Positions 34,109 through 43,698 of a DNA stretch of 64,000 nucleotides are shown one piece after another (the first letter of the stretch is position 1; each line of letters opens with the position of its first letter). The stretch spans positions 95,239-159,238 of the forward strand of contig MGRJ01000023.1 in assembly GCA_001798135.1 (NCBI GenBank), in the 5' to 3' direction. The position numbers were made by a program, and so were the translations under genes. Origin of the DNA: Deltaproteobacteria bacterium RIFCSPHIGHO2_02_FULL_40_28. GTDB lineage: Bacteria > UBA10199 > 2-12-FULL-40-28. The notes beneath the pieces are model-generated. The model did no database searches, was not told the origin of the DNA, and saw only the letters and a list, made by a program, of their open reading frames with translations.

Positions 34109-34663
34109 ATGCAAATGGATAAAAATCAATTACTTAGGAATTTGACGGAATTAGGAACGGTCTATGAACAATTAAATGGGCCAGTTATCGATGTGGGCAT
34201 TTGTGGGGGAGCGGCGTTGATATTTAAGGATTTGGTTTATCGAACAACGAAGGATATTGACACTCTCTTTCCGGTCCCGTGGCCAGAAAAATTTAAAGAA
34301 GCTGTCAAGATTGTCGCACGTAATTTTGGACTTCCTGAATCTTGGATCAACTCAGGTCCGGATATGATTACTACTATGGGCCTCCCCGAGGGATTTAAGG
34401 ATCGTGCAGAGGTAAGTCAGTTTGGCACACGGTTTACGGCCTACTTTGCTTCTCGTTACGATCAGATTTTTTTCAAAGTTTATGCTGCAGCGGATCGTGG
34501 AGGTTATCATGTGGATGATTTGCTTTCCTTAAAGCCAACAAATGAAGAAATATTGGCTGCAGCAAGATGGTGCCAGACTCATGATACCTCAGAAGGATTT
34601 TTGATTATCCTAAAAAGTATGTTGGAGACACTGGGCTATGGCGAGTCCGCAAAACAATTATAG
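34109..34663 (+). CDS. Nucleotidyltransferase-fold protein (DUF6036-like)
   Basis: 184 residues. GICGGAALIFKDLVYRTTKD then ID gives the GG...D-x-D core of the minimal nucleotidyltransferase fold seen in DUF6036 and AbiEii-like proteins; the region DDLLSLKPTNEEILAAARW is the usual helical continuation. A second in-frame ATG at 34115 is possible. Its last 26 bases overlap the next gene, an arrangement common in toxin-antitoxin or defence pairs. Assigned by motif only. Confidence 0.65.
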   Translation: MQMDKNQLLRNLTELGTVYEQLNGPVIDVGICGGAALIFKDLVYRTTKDIDTLFPVPWPEKFKEAVKIVARNFGLPESWINSGPDMITTMGLPEGFKDRAEVSQFGTRFTAYFASRYDQIFFKVYAAADRGGYHVDDLLSLKPTNEEILAAARWCQTHDTSEGFLIILKSMLETLGYGESAKQL

Positions 34664-35921
34664 TAAAAACTTGCTGAGTATTGTTCGCGATGTCATCTGG
34701 GCTCAATGGAATCGTTTAGGTCTTCATGGAACTGGGGGCATCAATTGCTACTCGACCGACATCGAGTCTTCACTCATCCTAGCTGCATATGGCTCGAGAT
34801 TAGATGGTCGTTTTTATGAAGGAGTGTGGTGCTGGCTGAAATGCTACGGGAATCTTGTTAATGGCCAACGCCTGGCAACACTGATAGCTTCGAGCAATGA
34901 TGAGTGGATCGCTCGATTTTTTGGGGGGCTTTTAGAAAATACGGATCCAAAACAATGGAAAGGAGTGATCCAACAATGTAAAAAATTGCTTTCTTTGCCC
35001 CTAAATCTGGAACCTCTTCTCATACATTCAGTAAAAAGAGAATGGCGTGCTCGAGATCCAGTGCTTTCAAAATGGGGTGTCCTCTACAATCAAGTAATCC
35101 CTACACAAAAAATGCAGGATCATGAACGCATCCTTCTTAATAATTCTCTCATGAGATATCGGTATTTATATGGAACGGTCATACGTGCGGATGTCTTCTA
35201 TTTGTTGTCGGTGAGCCATCATTGTCGGATTAAAAGAGAGATTGATTTTTTAACCACTGTCCGGTTAGCCGATCGTTTATGTTGTTATATTTCGACCATC
35301 CACAGAATTCAAAAAAATCTCGAAACGGGCGGCTTTATCCATGCATCCGGCGAATTAAAGAAAAAGCGTGCAAAAATGACTACGTGGGTTGTAAAGGATT
35401 TACCATGTCTGCAAAGTACTGCGGGCTATGATCTGGGTACTATCGATTGGATAAAAATAAATGCGTGGTTAATCGCCATTTTTAAACTTACGCTCGCGCT
35501 TGAAAAAATTGAGTATGAATCTATCTCTAAAGTGCGTATTCAGGAGTTCCAAAGCGAAACTTTTCATTTGCTAACAGATCATGGAGTCCATTTGCCCTTA
35601 TCGTATGGATCGACACTAGGTCCTCTTCAGGATTATTCCATTGAAGCTCTGATGAAAATGCTTGTAGAGGCTTTGCAGATGTTTTATCGAATCATTTGTT
35701 GCATTATCTTGGTTCGATGCAGAACATGCCGCATAGTTTTTCAGTCTCCAATTCAGGGAAATCCCGCATCGATGATCCAAATCACCTTGATCAACAACAC
35801 CATCACATGCCCGCACTGCAAAGCTAAGCTCCTTCTAAGCAAACCTGATTTTTTCTATTATGATGGATTGGGGAGGGAACAAGAATTAAAATTTATAAGT
35901 AATAACAATAGGTTAATTTAA
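34638..35921 (+). CDS. Unknown protein with C-terminal zinc ribbon, partner of the nucleotidyltransferase
   Basis: 427 residues, not recognised. Mostly helical, with Trp-rich N-terminal part (VIWAQWNRLG) and a probable zinc ribbon near the C-terminus, CRTC then CPHC 38 residues later. No HEPN (RX4-6H) motif, signal peptide or membrane helix is seen. Translation is coupled to the nucleotidyltransferase by a 26 bp overlap. It could be the toxin, target or regulator in that pair, or a protein with another role. Confidence 0.6.
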   Translation: MASPQNNYSKNLLSIVRDVIWAQWNRLGLHGTGGINCYSTDIESSLILAAYGSRLDGRFYEGVWCWLKCYGNLVNGQRLATLIASSNDEWIARFFGGLLENTDPKQWKGVIQQCKKLLSLPLNLEPLLIHSVKREWRARDPVLSKWGVLYNQVIPTQKMQDHERILLNNSLMRYRYLYGTVIRADVFYLLSVSHHCRIKREIDFLTTVRLADRLCCYISTIHRIQKNLETGGFIHASGELKKKRAKMTTWVVKDLPCLQSTAGYDLGTIDWIKINAWLIAIFKLTLALEKIEYESISKVRIQEFQSETFHLLTDHGVHLPLSYGSTLGPLQDYSIEALMKMLVEALQMFYRIICCIILVRCRTCRIVFQSPIQGNPASMIQITLINNTITCPHCKAKLLLSKPDFFYYDGLGREQELKFISNNNRLI

Positions 35922-36079
35922 AATATCTTTCCAGCAACCTTTTCTGTAAATTCTCGATAATTAAAGTAAATCAGGCATTGTGCATAGTGTATGAATAGAG
36001 CATGGGACTTCTTGACAATGGCTATGGGAAGTGGGAGATAATTCCTATCGTTCTAATTTAATTTAAGTATTTAAAGCTC

Positions 36080-37384
36080 ATGAGAAAAATATTTGTTTTA
36101 TTTATTTTGTTTCTTTGGCCTTTGTCTTCCTTAGCTGAGACTCATTTTCCCCAAATTCTCAAAGTACCTGGAACATCCAAGGCGCATGGGAATCCGGGCC
36201 ATACTCATCCCTATTGTGGTGATGGTACTCTCAATTTAGGTGAAGATTGTGATGATGGCAATGTTGTGGATGGAGATGGCTGTTCTGCTCGTTGTCAAAA
36301 AGAAGAAAACCCTAACCCTGTTTGTGGCAATGGTATTTTAGAATCAGGTGAAGATTGTGATGATGGAAATAGTTTAGATGGGGATGGTTGTTCTAGCCTT
36401 TGTAAAACCGAAGCTTGTGGCGATGGGGTTTTAAATGCAGGTGAAGGTTGTGATGATGGTAATTTTGTAGATGGTGATGGGTGTAATTCACTGTGTCTTT
36501 TAGAATCTTGTGGTGATGGCATTGTGCAATCGGGTTTGGGTGAAGAATGTGAATCAGGAGTTACAATTCTCCCCGATCATTATAGTTGTGGCACAACTTG
36601 TTTAGTTGAGGTTGAGCCTTATTGTGGAGATAACACCTTAGACTCAGGCGAAGCCTGCGATGATGGTAATGGCACTCCCAATGATGGTTGTGATGCCACT
36701 TGTACCTTAGAGGGTGTTTGTGATGAGGATAGTATCCAGGTGTGTGGAAGTGATGTGGGAGAATGTGCGCAGGGAACTCTCGTTTGTGAAGAAGATGGAG
36801 AGTGGAGTACCACTTGTGAAGGTGAAGAAACTTCTACAGATGAAGCGTGTGATGGTTTAGATAACGACTGCGATGGAGTAGTGGATGATAATTTACAACA
36901 AGGTTGTAGTAATTCCTGTGGCGATGCAGGAGTGATGATTTGCACCAATGGTGAGTGGTCAGATTGTTCGGCAGCAGAGACAAATTGTAGTGATTTATCT
37001 TTACCCCCTCCCGAAGAAGAAACCCCCGCCCAGGATGAAACTGCTAATTCCTGCCAGCTTTTAGGTATTAGTTCCCTTGAAGATTTGCCAGTCATGAGTG
37101 CTTCTTATAGCTTGTCTTTTGCGCAGGGTGACACTGTAACCGTAGCCACAGATGATGGTATTTTGGTAGATGTGGTTCCTCTGATGAACGAAAATGGTAT
37201 GTATACAGGCTTTGTTACTGTACAGAATTGTTTAACTAGCTCTATGGATAGTATATTTCAGGGAGAGACATCTTGTTCTCTCAACACGGAAGCTTCAACT
37301 TCTATTTCTTGGATGATTTTTATTTTATTAGTTTTTGTCTCATTAAGTCCCCGCGTAGTTTTTCATTTTATCAAAAGGCGTTGA
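36080..37384 (+). CDS. Cysteine-rich surface protein with myxococcal repeats and CTERM-like tail
   Basis: 434 residues. Signal peptide (FVLFILFLWPLSSLA), then at least four Myxococcus cysteine-rich repeats (CGDGTLNLGEDCDDGN, VDGDGCSARC and similar), then one MopE-type unit (ACDGLDNDCDGVVDD) and a C-terminal beta-like domain. The end is SCSLNTEAS, one transmembrane helix (WMIFILLVFVSL) and FIKRR: the Cys-helix-basic layout of MYXO-CTERM/JDVT-CTERM sorting signals. Such proteins are thought to be cleaved and lipid-anchored at the cell surface. Preceded by TTGACA-N19-GATAAT at 36012-36042, a weak promoter. Confidence 0.82.
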   Translation: MRKIFVLFILFLWPLSSLAETHFPQILKVPGTSKAHGNPGHTHPYCGDGTLNLGEDCDDGNVVDGDGCSARCQKEENPNPVCGNGILESGEDCDDGNSLDGDGCSSLCKTEACGDGVLNAGEGCDDGNFVDGDGCNSLCLLESCGDGIVQSGLGEECESGVTILPDHYSCGTTCLVEVEPYCGDNTLDSGEACDDGNGTPNDGCDATCTLEGVCDEDSIQVCGSDVGECAQGTLVCEEDGEWSTTCEGEETSTDEACDGLDNDCDGVVDDNLQQGCSNSCGDAGVMICTNGEWSDCSAAETNCSDLSLPPPEEETPAQDETANSCQLLGISSLEDLPVMSASYSLSFAQGDTVTVATDDGILVDVVPLMNENGMYTGFVTVQNCLTSSMDSIFQGETSCSLNTEASTSISWMIFILLVFVSLSPRVVFHFIKRR

Positions 37385-38568
37385 GTAAAACCATTTTTTA
37401 TTTATTGCTCTGTTTTTTTTGCATTCTTTCTATTTCTTGGAAAAACTTTACTCAAGTTACAAAACCGATTGAAGATCGTTTATATTATCTCAAAATAGCC
37501 AAAGGAGAACAACACGAAGTAATATCTCCTTTTTCTAAAAGAGTAGCCCATCCCTTATTTGCAGCAGCTTTTTCTCAAATTTTTAAAGGGGATTTAAGAA
37601 AGTCTTTCCAGGTTATTTCTTTATTATCCCTGATTGTTTTTTTATTGGCTATAACCCTGCTTTACCGTCGGTTTCAAATTGCTCCCCCTTTAATTTTATT
37701 TACTGTTTCTCCTTACCTAGTTCAAATTTTTTACGATTACTACATGCATGATTTATTTTATGGTGCTCTTTTAGCCCTGTTTTTGGTTTTATTTTCTCGT
37801 TCTATTTTATCATCTTTTATTTTCATTCCCCTTCTTTTTATAGTGAGAGAATCAACTCTTTTAGTTTCTTTGGTTTTATTTTTTGTTTTATTACGGGAAA
37901 AAAAGTATAGGGATATTCTTATTATTTTAGGTGCTACAGCTATTGGCATTGTTCTCTCAAACTTTTTTGCTCACGCGGGCTTACCAAATCGTTATGGGTT
38001 TTCAGAAATCTTTTATATGGGTTCTAAAATTATTTATAATACTTCTCTTAATTTTTTTGGAATTGAACTTTGGAATTCTTCAATGAACTCATGTACTCCA
38101 AAAGTTATTTTTAATCTTCCTTTTCTAGTGGGGAAAATAAATCAAATCGGTTATTGTGCTTGGCATCCAATCAATTCACTGATTACACTGGTTCAATGGC
38201 TTACTATTTTTGGGCTTCTTCCTTCTCTTTTATTAAAAATAAAATCTCGTTTATCCGTAGTTGATTCACACAAAACTATTATTTATTTTTGTTTAATTTA
38301 TGGCTTTTTATCTTTTGTATTGGGTCCCATGATTGGCCCAGGTGGATTTCGGCTTACTGGTTATGGTTGGCCTTGTTTTTGGGTGGCAATTTTAGCACTT
38401 CAAAAAACAATTTCTTGGCCATTTTTTATTTTAAATCTTTTTTTAACTTGGGTTCCGCCTCTTACTTATTATTTTTTAGGTTGGACACATTTAGCTATTT
38501 GGGTTGTTTTTTGTATTGCAGTCATCACCCATCTTGTTTTTTGGTTAAGGGTTAAAAATGAGTTCTAA
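37381..38568 (+). CDS. Polytopic membrane protein, function unknown
   Basis: 395 residues from TTG 37381, with about ten transmembrane helices; a longer frame from 37273 would overlap the previous gene. The TTG sits on the upstream stop (TTGA). Between helices 1 and 2 there is a periplasmic loop (DRLYYLKIAKGEQHEVISPF, then RVAHPLFAAAF). The layout recalls GT-C type glycosyltransferases or O-antigen-type integral proteins, but no motif proves it. It overlaps mtgA by 11 bp. Confidence 0.6.
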   Translation: MSKTIFYLLLCFFCILSISWKNFTQVTKPIEDRLYYLKIAKGEQHEVISPFSKRVAHPLFAAAFSQIFKGDLRKSFQVISLLSLIVFLLAITLLYRRFQIAPPLILFTVSPYLVQIFYDYYMHDLFYGALLALFLVLFSRSILSSFIFIPLLFIVRESTLLVSLVLFFVLLREKKYRDILIILGATAIGIVLSNFFAHAGLPNRYGFSEIFYMGSKIIYNTSLNFFGIELWNSSMNSCTPKVIFNLPFLVGKINQIGYCAWHPINSLITLVQWLTIFGLLPSLLLKIKSRLSVVDSHKTIIYFCLIYGFLSFVLGPMIGPGGFRLTGYGWPCFWVAILALQKTISWPFFILNLFLTWVPPLTYYFLGWTHLAIWVVFCIAVITHLVFWLRVKNEF

Positions 38569-39235
38569 ACGCAGATTTCGGTTAATTAAAATTTTTTTAC
38601 GTGATGTTTTTTTGTTTTTTTTAGCCTTAATTCTCCTTTGGTTGGGAAAAATTTCTCTCTGGGATATTCCCAGGTTAAAAAATCATAATCCAACTCAAAC
38701 GGCCTTTATTCATTATCGAGGAGGAAAATTAGTTGGCGAATGGGCAGAGCTTTCTAAGATTTCCTCTCATCTTAAAAAAGCAGTTGTTATTTCAGAGGAT
38801 GGACGTTTTTATGATCATTATGGATTGGATTGGAAAGAAATCAAAAATTCTTTTTGGATAAATTTGAAGAAGAAAAAATTTGTAAGAGGTGGTTCTACAA
38901 TTACCATGCAATTGGCAAAAAATCTTTACTTTTCACCGCGTAAATCTTTATGGAGAAAAGGAGGAGAGATTATTTTGGCCCTACGACTCGAATCTTGTCT
39001 TTCTAAAGATCGCATTTTAGAAATTTATCTCAACATTATTGAATGGGGAAATGGCATTTACGGTATAACAGAAGCAAGTCAGCATTATTTTGGGAAATCT
39101 CCCTTAAGTCTTTCGGTAGAGGATGCTTCTTTTTTGACTTCTATTATTCCTAATCCACTTCGTTTTGGGAAACGTCCACCAGACCCCTCAAGTGAAGATC
39201 AAGAAATTCCTGATTATTTCTTTATGGAAAACTAA
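38558..39235 (+). CDS. mtgA: Monofunctional biosynthetic peptidoglycan transglycosylase
   Basis: Polymerises lipid II glycan chains at the outer face of the inner membrane. 225 residues: one N-terminal membrane helix (DVFLFFLALILLWLG) and a family 51 glycosyltransferase domain with SEDGRFYDHYGLDW (the catalytic Glu), RGGSTITMQLAKNLYFSP, and RILEIYLNIIEWGNGIYGI. No transpeptidase domain follows, so it is MtgA rather than a class A PBP. Confidence 0.95.
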   Translation: MSSKRRFRLIKIFLRDVFLFFLALILLWLGKISLWDIPRLKNHNPTQTAFIHYRGGKLVGEWAELSKISSHLKKAVVISEDGRFYDHYGLDWKEIKNSFWINLKKKKFVRGGSTITMQLAKNLYFSPRKSLWRKGGEIILALRLESCLSKDRILEIYLNIIEWGNGIYGITEASQHYFGKSPLSLSVEDASFLTSIIPNPLRFGKRPPDPSSEDQEIPDYFFMEN

Positions 39236-39285
39236 AAGTAAAACTTCTATACTTCTTTTGCTTTTATTTTCAAAAAAGAGGGTTA

Positions 39286-42200
39286 ATGCGTTTCTGGACT
39301 TTTTTATTTTTGATCCCCTACGCCTGTACCACAGGCACTTCCTTTGGTCGTTGGCTTCGGGGACGAGCTTTGCTGGGTAATACCCTGGTGCTTATATCCT
39401 TGATCTTTTTTTTACTTCCTGTTGCAGGGGCCCGCCCCTCTGATTTGCCTAAGCCAACACAAAAGCAAGAGCAATTATCTCCAAATACTATTTCCATGCC
39501 TTGGCATACCTTTATCTCGCTTTGGGAAAAGGCAAAAGATAGAGAGGCTAAAAGAAATGTGCCCTATGCTTATGGCAAAGCTCTTTATATGGGCAAAAGT
39601 GTAGAATCCAAGGGTGAGTTATTGGTACAATTAGATTTAAGTTTAGTCATTAAGTCTTATGGAGATGGTGAAAAACTTGTTCCTTTTCTTCCTGCTTCTA
39701 TCAATTTAGAATCAGTTACCGTTGATGAAGAACCTTCTATCTGGACAGAAAAAGATGCTGCTTTTCAAGTGCTTTTAACAGATGAAAACGAGCATATTCT
39801 TCATGCTACCTTTAGTGTGAAGCTTAACTCTAACGATTGGCCCAGGGTTTTAAGCCTGCCAGTTATTCCTATCCCCCAATCTGAAATTGTTCTCAATATT
39901 CCCGAAAAAAATAGAGATGCTACTTTAAGCCCTGGAGTAAGTGTAGAGCCAGTTGTTATTGAGGGAGGATCACAATTACAGGGTTTTTTCCCTGCTACTT
40001 CTAAAATTTCAATGACTTGGTTTGAAAAGAAGGCTTCTAAAAATAAATTGCCATTAAAGATGAAGGCCAGCGTTTATCAGTATGTTCAGCTTCAAGAAGG
40101 TGGTGCCCTAGGGCAAATTCTTGTTAACTTTCAAGTAGCAGAAGGGGAAACAAATACTTTTAATATCATTTTTCCTGCTCACATTGGTTTAGTTGAGGTT
40201 CGTGAAGCGCAAGCCTTTAATAAAGTGGCCCAGTGGTATAGTGAAGATCAGGGTGATTCTAAATTACTCCATGTGATTACATCCTATAAACAAGAACAGT
40301 CCTTTAAACTTCTGATTAAGTATGAAACGAGCCATCCAGCAGATTCTTATTCGTTTGAATTTCCAAAAATGATGCCTCAAAATATTGAAAGTCAGGAAAA
40401 CTTTTATGCACTGGGTTCTACAACTAGTCTCCAGATTAATGAAAGTAAAAATGAGGGAGTAGAAAGAGATGAAATTCAAAATAGGCCCGAAGATTTAAAA
40501 ATTCTTTCAAAAGATCAACCCCTTTTTTATTACAAAGCCAAGACACCAGAACACCAATTAGCTTTTGAAGTGAAAGCACACAAAGCCATTCCCCTGATGG
40601 GTACTCGTATTGAACAAGCTCTGGCTGATACGATTATGGCAGAATCTGGTGCTGGTATTACCAGACTTACCTACCAGGTTAAAAATAATCAGGCTCAGTT
40701 TTTAAAATTAAAATTACCAGGACATACTCGTCTTTTAAGTGCTTCTTTAGATGGGAGAGATATTGAGCCTGCGAGTGACGAAAATTATCTTTTGTTGCCC
40801 CTGATTAAATCAATAGAAAAAGCACATCCTTTAGAAATTATTTTTCAATCAGAGTTGGGACGTTTTAGCATGATAGGGCATCGTGTTTTAAACCTTCCCG
40901 AAACCGATGTGCAGATTAGTGAATTGGTGTGGAATATTTATAGCCCTAAAGCGTATCCTGTTTTGTTTGCTAGAGGTAATGTAGAACGGGTACAGGATGG
41001 TTTGGATTATTTTTTTTTAAATCTTAAAAAATTACCCAATCCCTTATTTACAAAGTTATATGCAAAAGAGAAAACACATCTCCGTTTTGAAGTCCCTTTT
41101 TTTGGAGTTCCTCAAAAATTTGAATCTTATTTAATTCAAGGGAAGGCTCCTATTCTTCATTTTTACTTTGTGTGTGAAGCTTTTCACAAAGTACTGGCTT
41201 TGATTCTCAGTGTATTTTTCTTCATCAGTCTTTTTTGGACTTTGAGTTATATTTTAGAGAGAGCTCATATGCCTGAGTTTTTTGTAGGACAGAAAAAATA
41301 TCTTTGGACCATGCTGGGTTTTTCTATCATCATTGGTCTTACTCAAATTTTCACTCTTTATCTTTTTGAATACTGGGCCTGGACTTTTATTTTTTGTCTG
41401 GCTGTTTTTTTGGTGTGGCAAAAAATACAAGTAAAAAAACGTTTAAAGATGCTTTCAACGGGTTGGCTTAAAGCTTGGCCAAGTCTTATTTGCTGGGCAG
41501 CTTATCTTGCAAGTGGTTTTTTTCTTACTCTTTCTGCGTGGCATTGGGTTGTTTTAAGTTTTGTATCAGGAATTTTTTTAAATTCATTGATCGACTGGAT
41601 AGCCCCCCGAGTTTTTGTCCCAAAGCTAAAATTAGATTCACAAAACGAAGAAAAATCAGAACTTACCTTTCTTCCTCTTGTTTTTCTTTTTCTTATGTTG
41701 ATGGGCGGGGGATCCCTAGCCCTTGCTCAAACAAATACCAGTACCAGTGAATTTGAAGGTGTAGAAAAAGACCAGTCTCAAGTGAATGTGGTGTGGAGTG
41801 TTGTCGAAGAGATGTTAAATAAAATTGAGGAAAAAGAAAAAAGAGAACAAGATGAACTTGGTTTGGGTTACATTTTTGGAGATTCTACTGTGGGAGGACG
41901 TATTACTAAACGGGCAGCAGAAATTAGCTTAACCATTCCTCTCAAAGTTTTGTCGAGGGATTATGTTAAAATCCCACTTTTTTCTGAAGGTGTTGTGATT
42001 ACCGATGCAGCGTTAGATGGTGAATCTTTGGCCTTAAATCGCGAAAATGGGCAGATATTTTTTGAAGCCAGAAAAACAGGATTATTAGAGGCACAAATCT
42101 TGGAGTTGCAACTGATGATTCCCTTGGAAGAAAAGGGAGGAATCAAAGAATTTATTTTAGAATCTCCTATTTTAAAGGGAGGCACCATTGAGATTAACTT

Positions 42201-43698
42201 TGGTGATGAAGTACAGTCTATGTTGATTCATGATGCTATTTGGCAAAAACAAGAAAAAAACATCATGAAAGCAGCTCTTGGAACAAATCAAAAGCTGGAT
42301 GTTGAATATGCAGTTTTTCAAAAGGCAGAAAATGTAAAACCAGATAAATTATCCATGGTACAAAAAATTTATGCGGAGTCTGGAACTTTGGCAAGCTTTG
42401 AAGAAAATAAACTTAATTTTCTGACCACAGTTCATTTTAGAGTTTTAAATACCGAAATGACGGGAGTTGTTTTTCAGGTGGGAAGCACGGCCAGTGTAAG
42501 TCAGGTGAAAGGAAAAGGGGTATCTTCTTGGTTACCAGTAGAATCATCAGAGGGGTTAACTACCTATACCGTCCAGATGCAGTATCCTTTAAATCAAGAT
42601 TTTGATCTTTCTATCGAATATTTTTTGCCTGTGGATGAAACTGTTCAAGAGATTAACCTTCCAGCCTTTGTTATTACAGGAGTTGCCAGACATCTCGATC
42701 TCATGGGGATTGAAATGAAAGAAAATGCAGAACTGGTTCCTAAAAAAATAGAGAAGGTTCGTCTTGTTGATGGAGGAGAGTTGCCAGAGGTAGTAAGTAA
42801 GGCTGCCAGGTCACCTTTGGTTTATGCCTTAAGATCGATGGAACATCCTTTTACGGCTGTGTTTGAACTTCATCGTCATGATCCAGTGGAATTAGATGAA
42901 GCTATTATTGATCGGGCCCATTTTACTTCTGTTATTTCTCCTGATGGAAAGGTTTTAACTCAAGCTAGTCTTGTTATTCGCAATACCACCAAACAGTTTC
43001 TTACCATGGAACTACCTCATGTGCAGGTTCTTAATAGTTACTTGGATGGCGGGCCCGTTAAACCTTCTGAAGCCAATAAGGGAGTGGCTTTATTTCCTGT
43101 AAGAAGGCAGGGAGATAACCCTTTTCTTTTAGAAATTGTTTATGAAAATGAGGAAGTGATCCTTTCGCCCGTGGGAGGATTAATTCGTTTTAGTTTTCCA
43201 AAGTTTGATTTACCCCTTTCTCTCTTACTTGCTGATGTATATGCCCCAGAAAAGTTATCACTTTTTAAACCGCATGGCGATTTATACAGAACCGATGAAT
43301 CTTTTGTTTCTACTGCGCATACAGTTCCATTAAAAATTGATCTTCCAACTCGTGGTAAAAAGTTAAGGACAAAAACTAGTGGGCTTAAAGCAAACCAGGA
43401 AATTACTTTAGGATTTTTTTATACATCCCGTGTTATGTATGTTGTGGCTTACTATCTTGTTTTAGTTTTATTTCTTTTAGTTGGTTATCAATTAGCTTGC
43501 TGGAAAAATCATGGATGGTTTCGAAAATGTTTTCTCGTATTTTTTCTTTTGGCTTTTTTTACCCTGGTTAATATGCCCTTATTATTAACATTAGGGAGTC
43601 TGGGATTTGGAGCTATTCTTTTTTGGTTAAGAGCTAAAATACTGGCCAAAAAAGAAAAAAGGCCACAACTTCAATGGACCATCAATAAAGTTTCATAA
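39286..43698 (+). CDS. Very large membrane protein with two similar halves, function unknown
   Basis: 1470 residues. N-terminal hydrophobic segment (VLISLIFFLLPVAGA), a long beta-rich periplasmic part to about 610, about five transmembrane helices at 615-740, then a helix near 810, a second beta-rich periplasmic part from about 840 to 1360, and two or three helices at the C-terminus. In both halves a beta segment is followed by phrases such as VPFLPASINLESVTVDEEPS and IPLFSEGVVITDAALDGESL, suggesting an internal duplication. Ribosome site AGAGGG. No catalytic motif is seen. It is downstream of mtgA and may belong to the envelope. Confidence 0.7.
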   Translation: MRFWTFLFLIPYACTTGTSFGRWLRGRALLGNTLVLISLIFFLLPVAGARPSDLPKPTQKQEQLSPNTISMPWHTFISLWEKAKDREAKRNVPYAYGKALYMGKSVESKGELLVQLDLSLVIKSYGDGEKLVPFLPASINLESVTVDEEPSIWTEKDAAFQVLLTDENEHILHATFSVKLNSNDWPRVLSLPVIPIPQSEIVLNIPEKNRDATLSPGVSVEPVVIEGGSQLQGFFPATSKISMTWFEKKASKNKLPLKMKASVYQYVQLQEGGALGQILVNFQVAEGETNTFNIIFPAHIGLVEVREAQAFNKVAQWYSEDQGDSKLLHVITSYKQEQSFKLLIKYETSHPADSYSFEFPKMMPQNIESQENFYALGSTTSLQINESKNEGVERDEIQNRPEDLKILSKDQPLFYYKAKTPEHQLAFEVKAHKAIPLMGTRIEQALADTIMAESGAGITRLTYQVKNNQAQFLKLKLPGHTRLLSASLDGRDIEPASDENYLLLPLIKSIEKAHPLEIIFQSELGRFSMIGHRVLNLPETDVQISELVWNIYSPKAYPVLFARGNVERVQDGLDYFFLNLKKLPNPLFTKLYAKEKTHLRFEVPFFGVPQKFESYLIQGKAPILHFYFVCEAFHKVLALILSVFFFISLFWTLSYILERAHMPEFFVGQKKYLWTMLGFSIIIGLTQIFTLYLFEYWAWTFIFCLAVFLVWQKIQVKKRLKMLSTGWLKAWPSLICWAAYLASGFFLTLSAWHWVVLSFVSGIFLNSLIDWIAPRVFVPKLKLDSQNEEKSELTFLPLVFLFLMLMGGGSLALAQTNTSTSEFEGVEKDQSQVNVVWSVVEEMLNKIEEKEKREQDELGLGYIFGDSTVGGRITKRAAEISLTIPLKVLSRDYVKIPLFSEGVVITDAALDGESLALNRENGQIFFEARKTGLLEAQILELQLMIPLEEKGGIKEFILESPILKGGTIEINFGDEVQSMLIHDAIWQKQEKNIMKAALGTNQKLDVEYAVFQKAENVKPDKLSMVQKIYAESGTLASFEENKLNFLTTVHFRVLNTEMTGVVFQVGSTASVSQVKGKGVSSWLPVESSEGLTTYTVQMQYPLNQDFDLSIEYFLPVDETVQEINLPAFVITGVARHLDLMGIEMKENAELVPKKIEKVRLVDGGELPEVVSKAARSPLVYALRSMEHPFTAVFELHRHDPVELDEAIIDRAHFTSVISPDGKVLTQASLVIRNTTKQFLTMELPHVQVLNSYLDGGPVKPSEANKGVALFPVRRQGDNPFLLEIVYENEEVILSPVGGLIRFSFPKFDLPLSLLLADVYAPEKLSLFKPHGDLYRTDESFVSTAHTVPLKIDLPTRGKKLRTKTSGLKANQEITLGFFYTSRVMYVVAYYLVLVLFLLVGYQLACWKNHGWFRKCFLVFFLLAFFTLVNMPLLLTLGSLGFGAILFWLRAKILAKKEKRPQLQWTINKVS

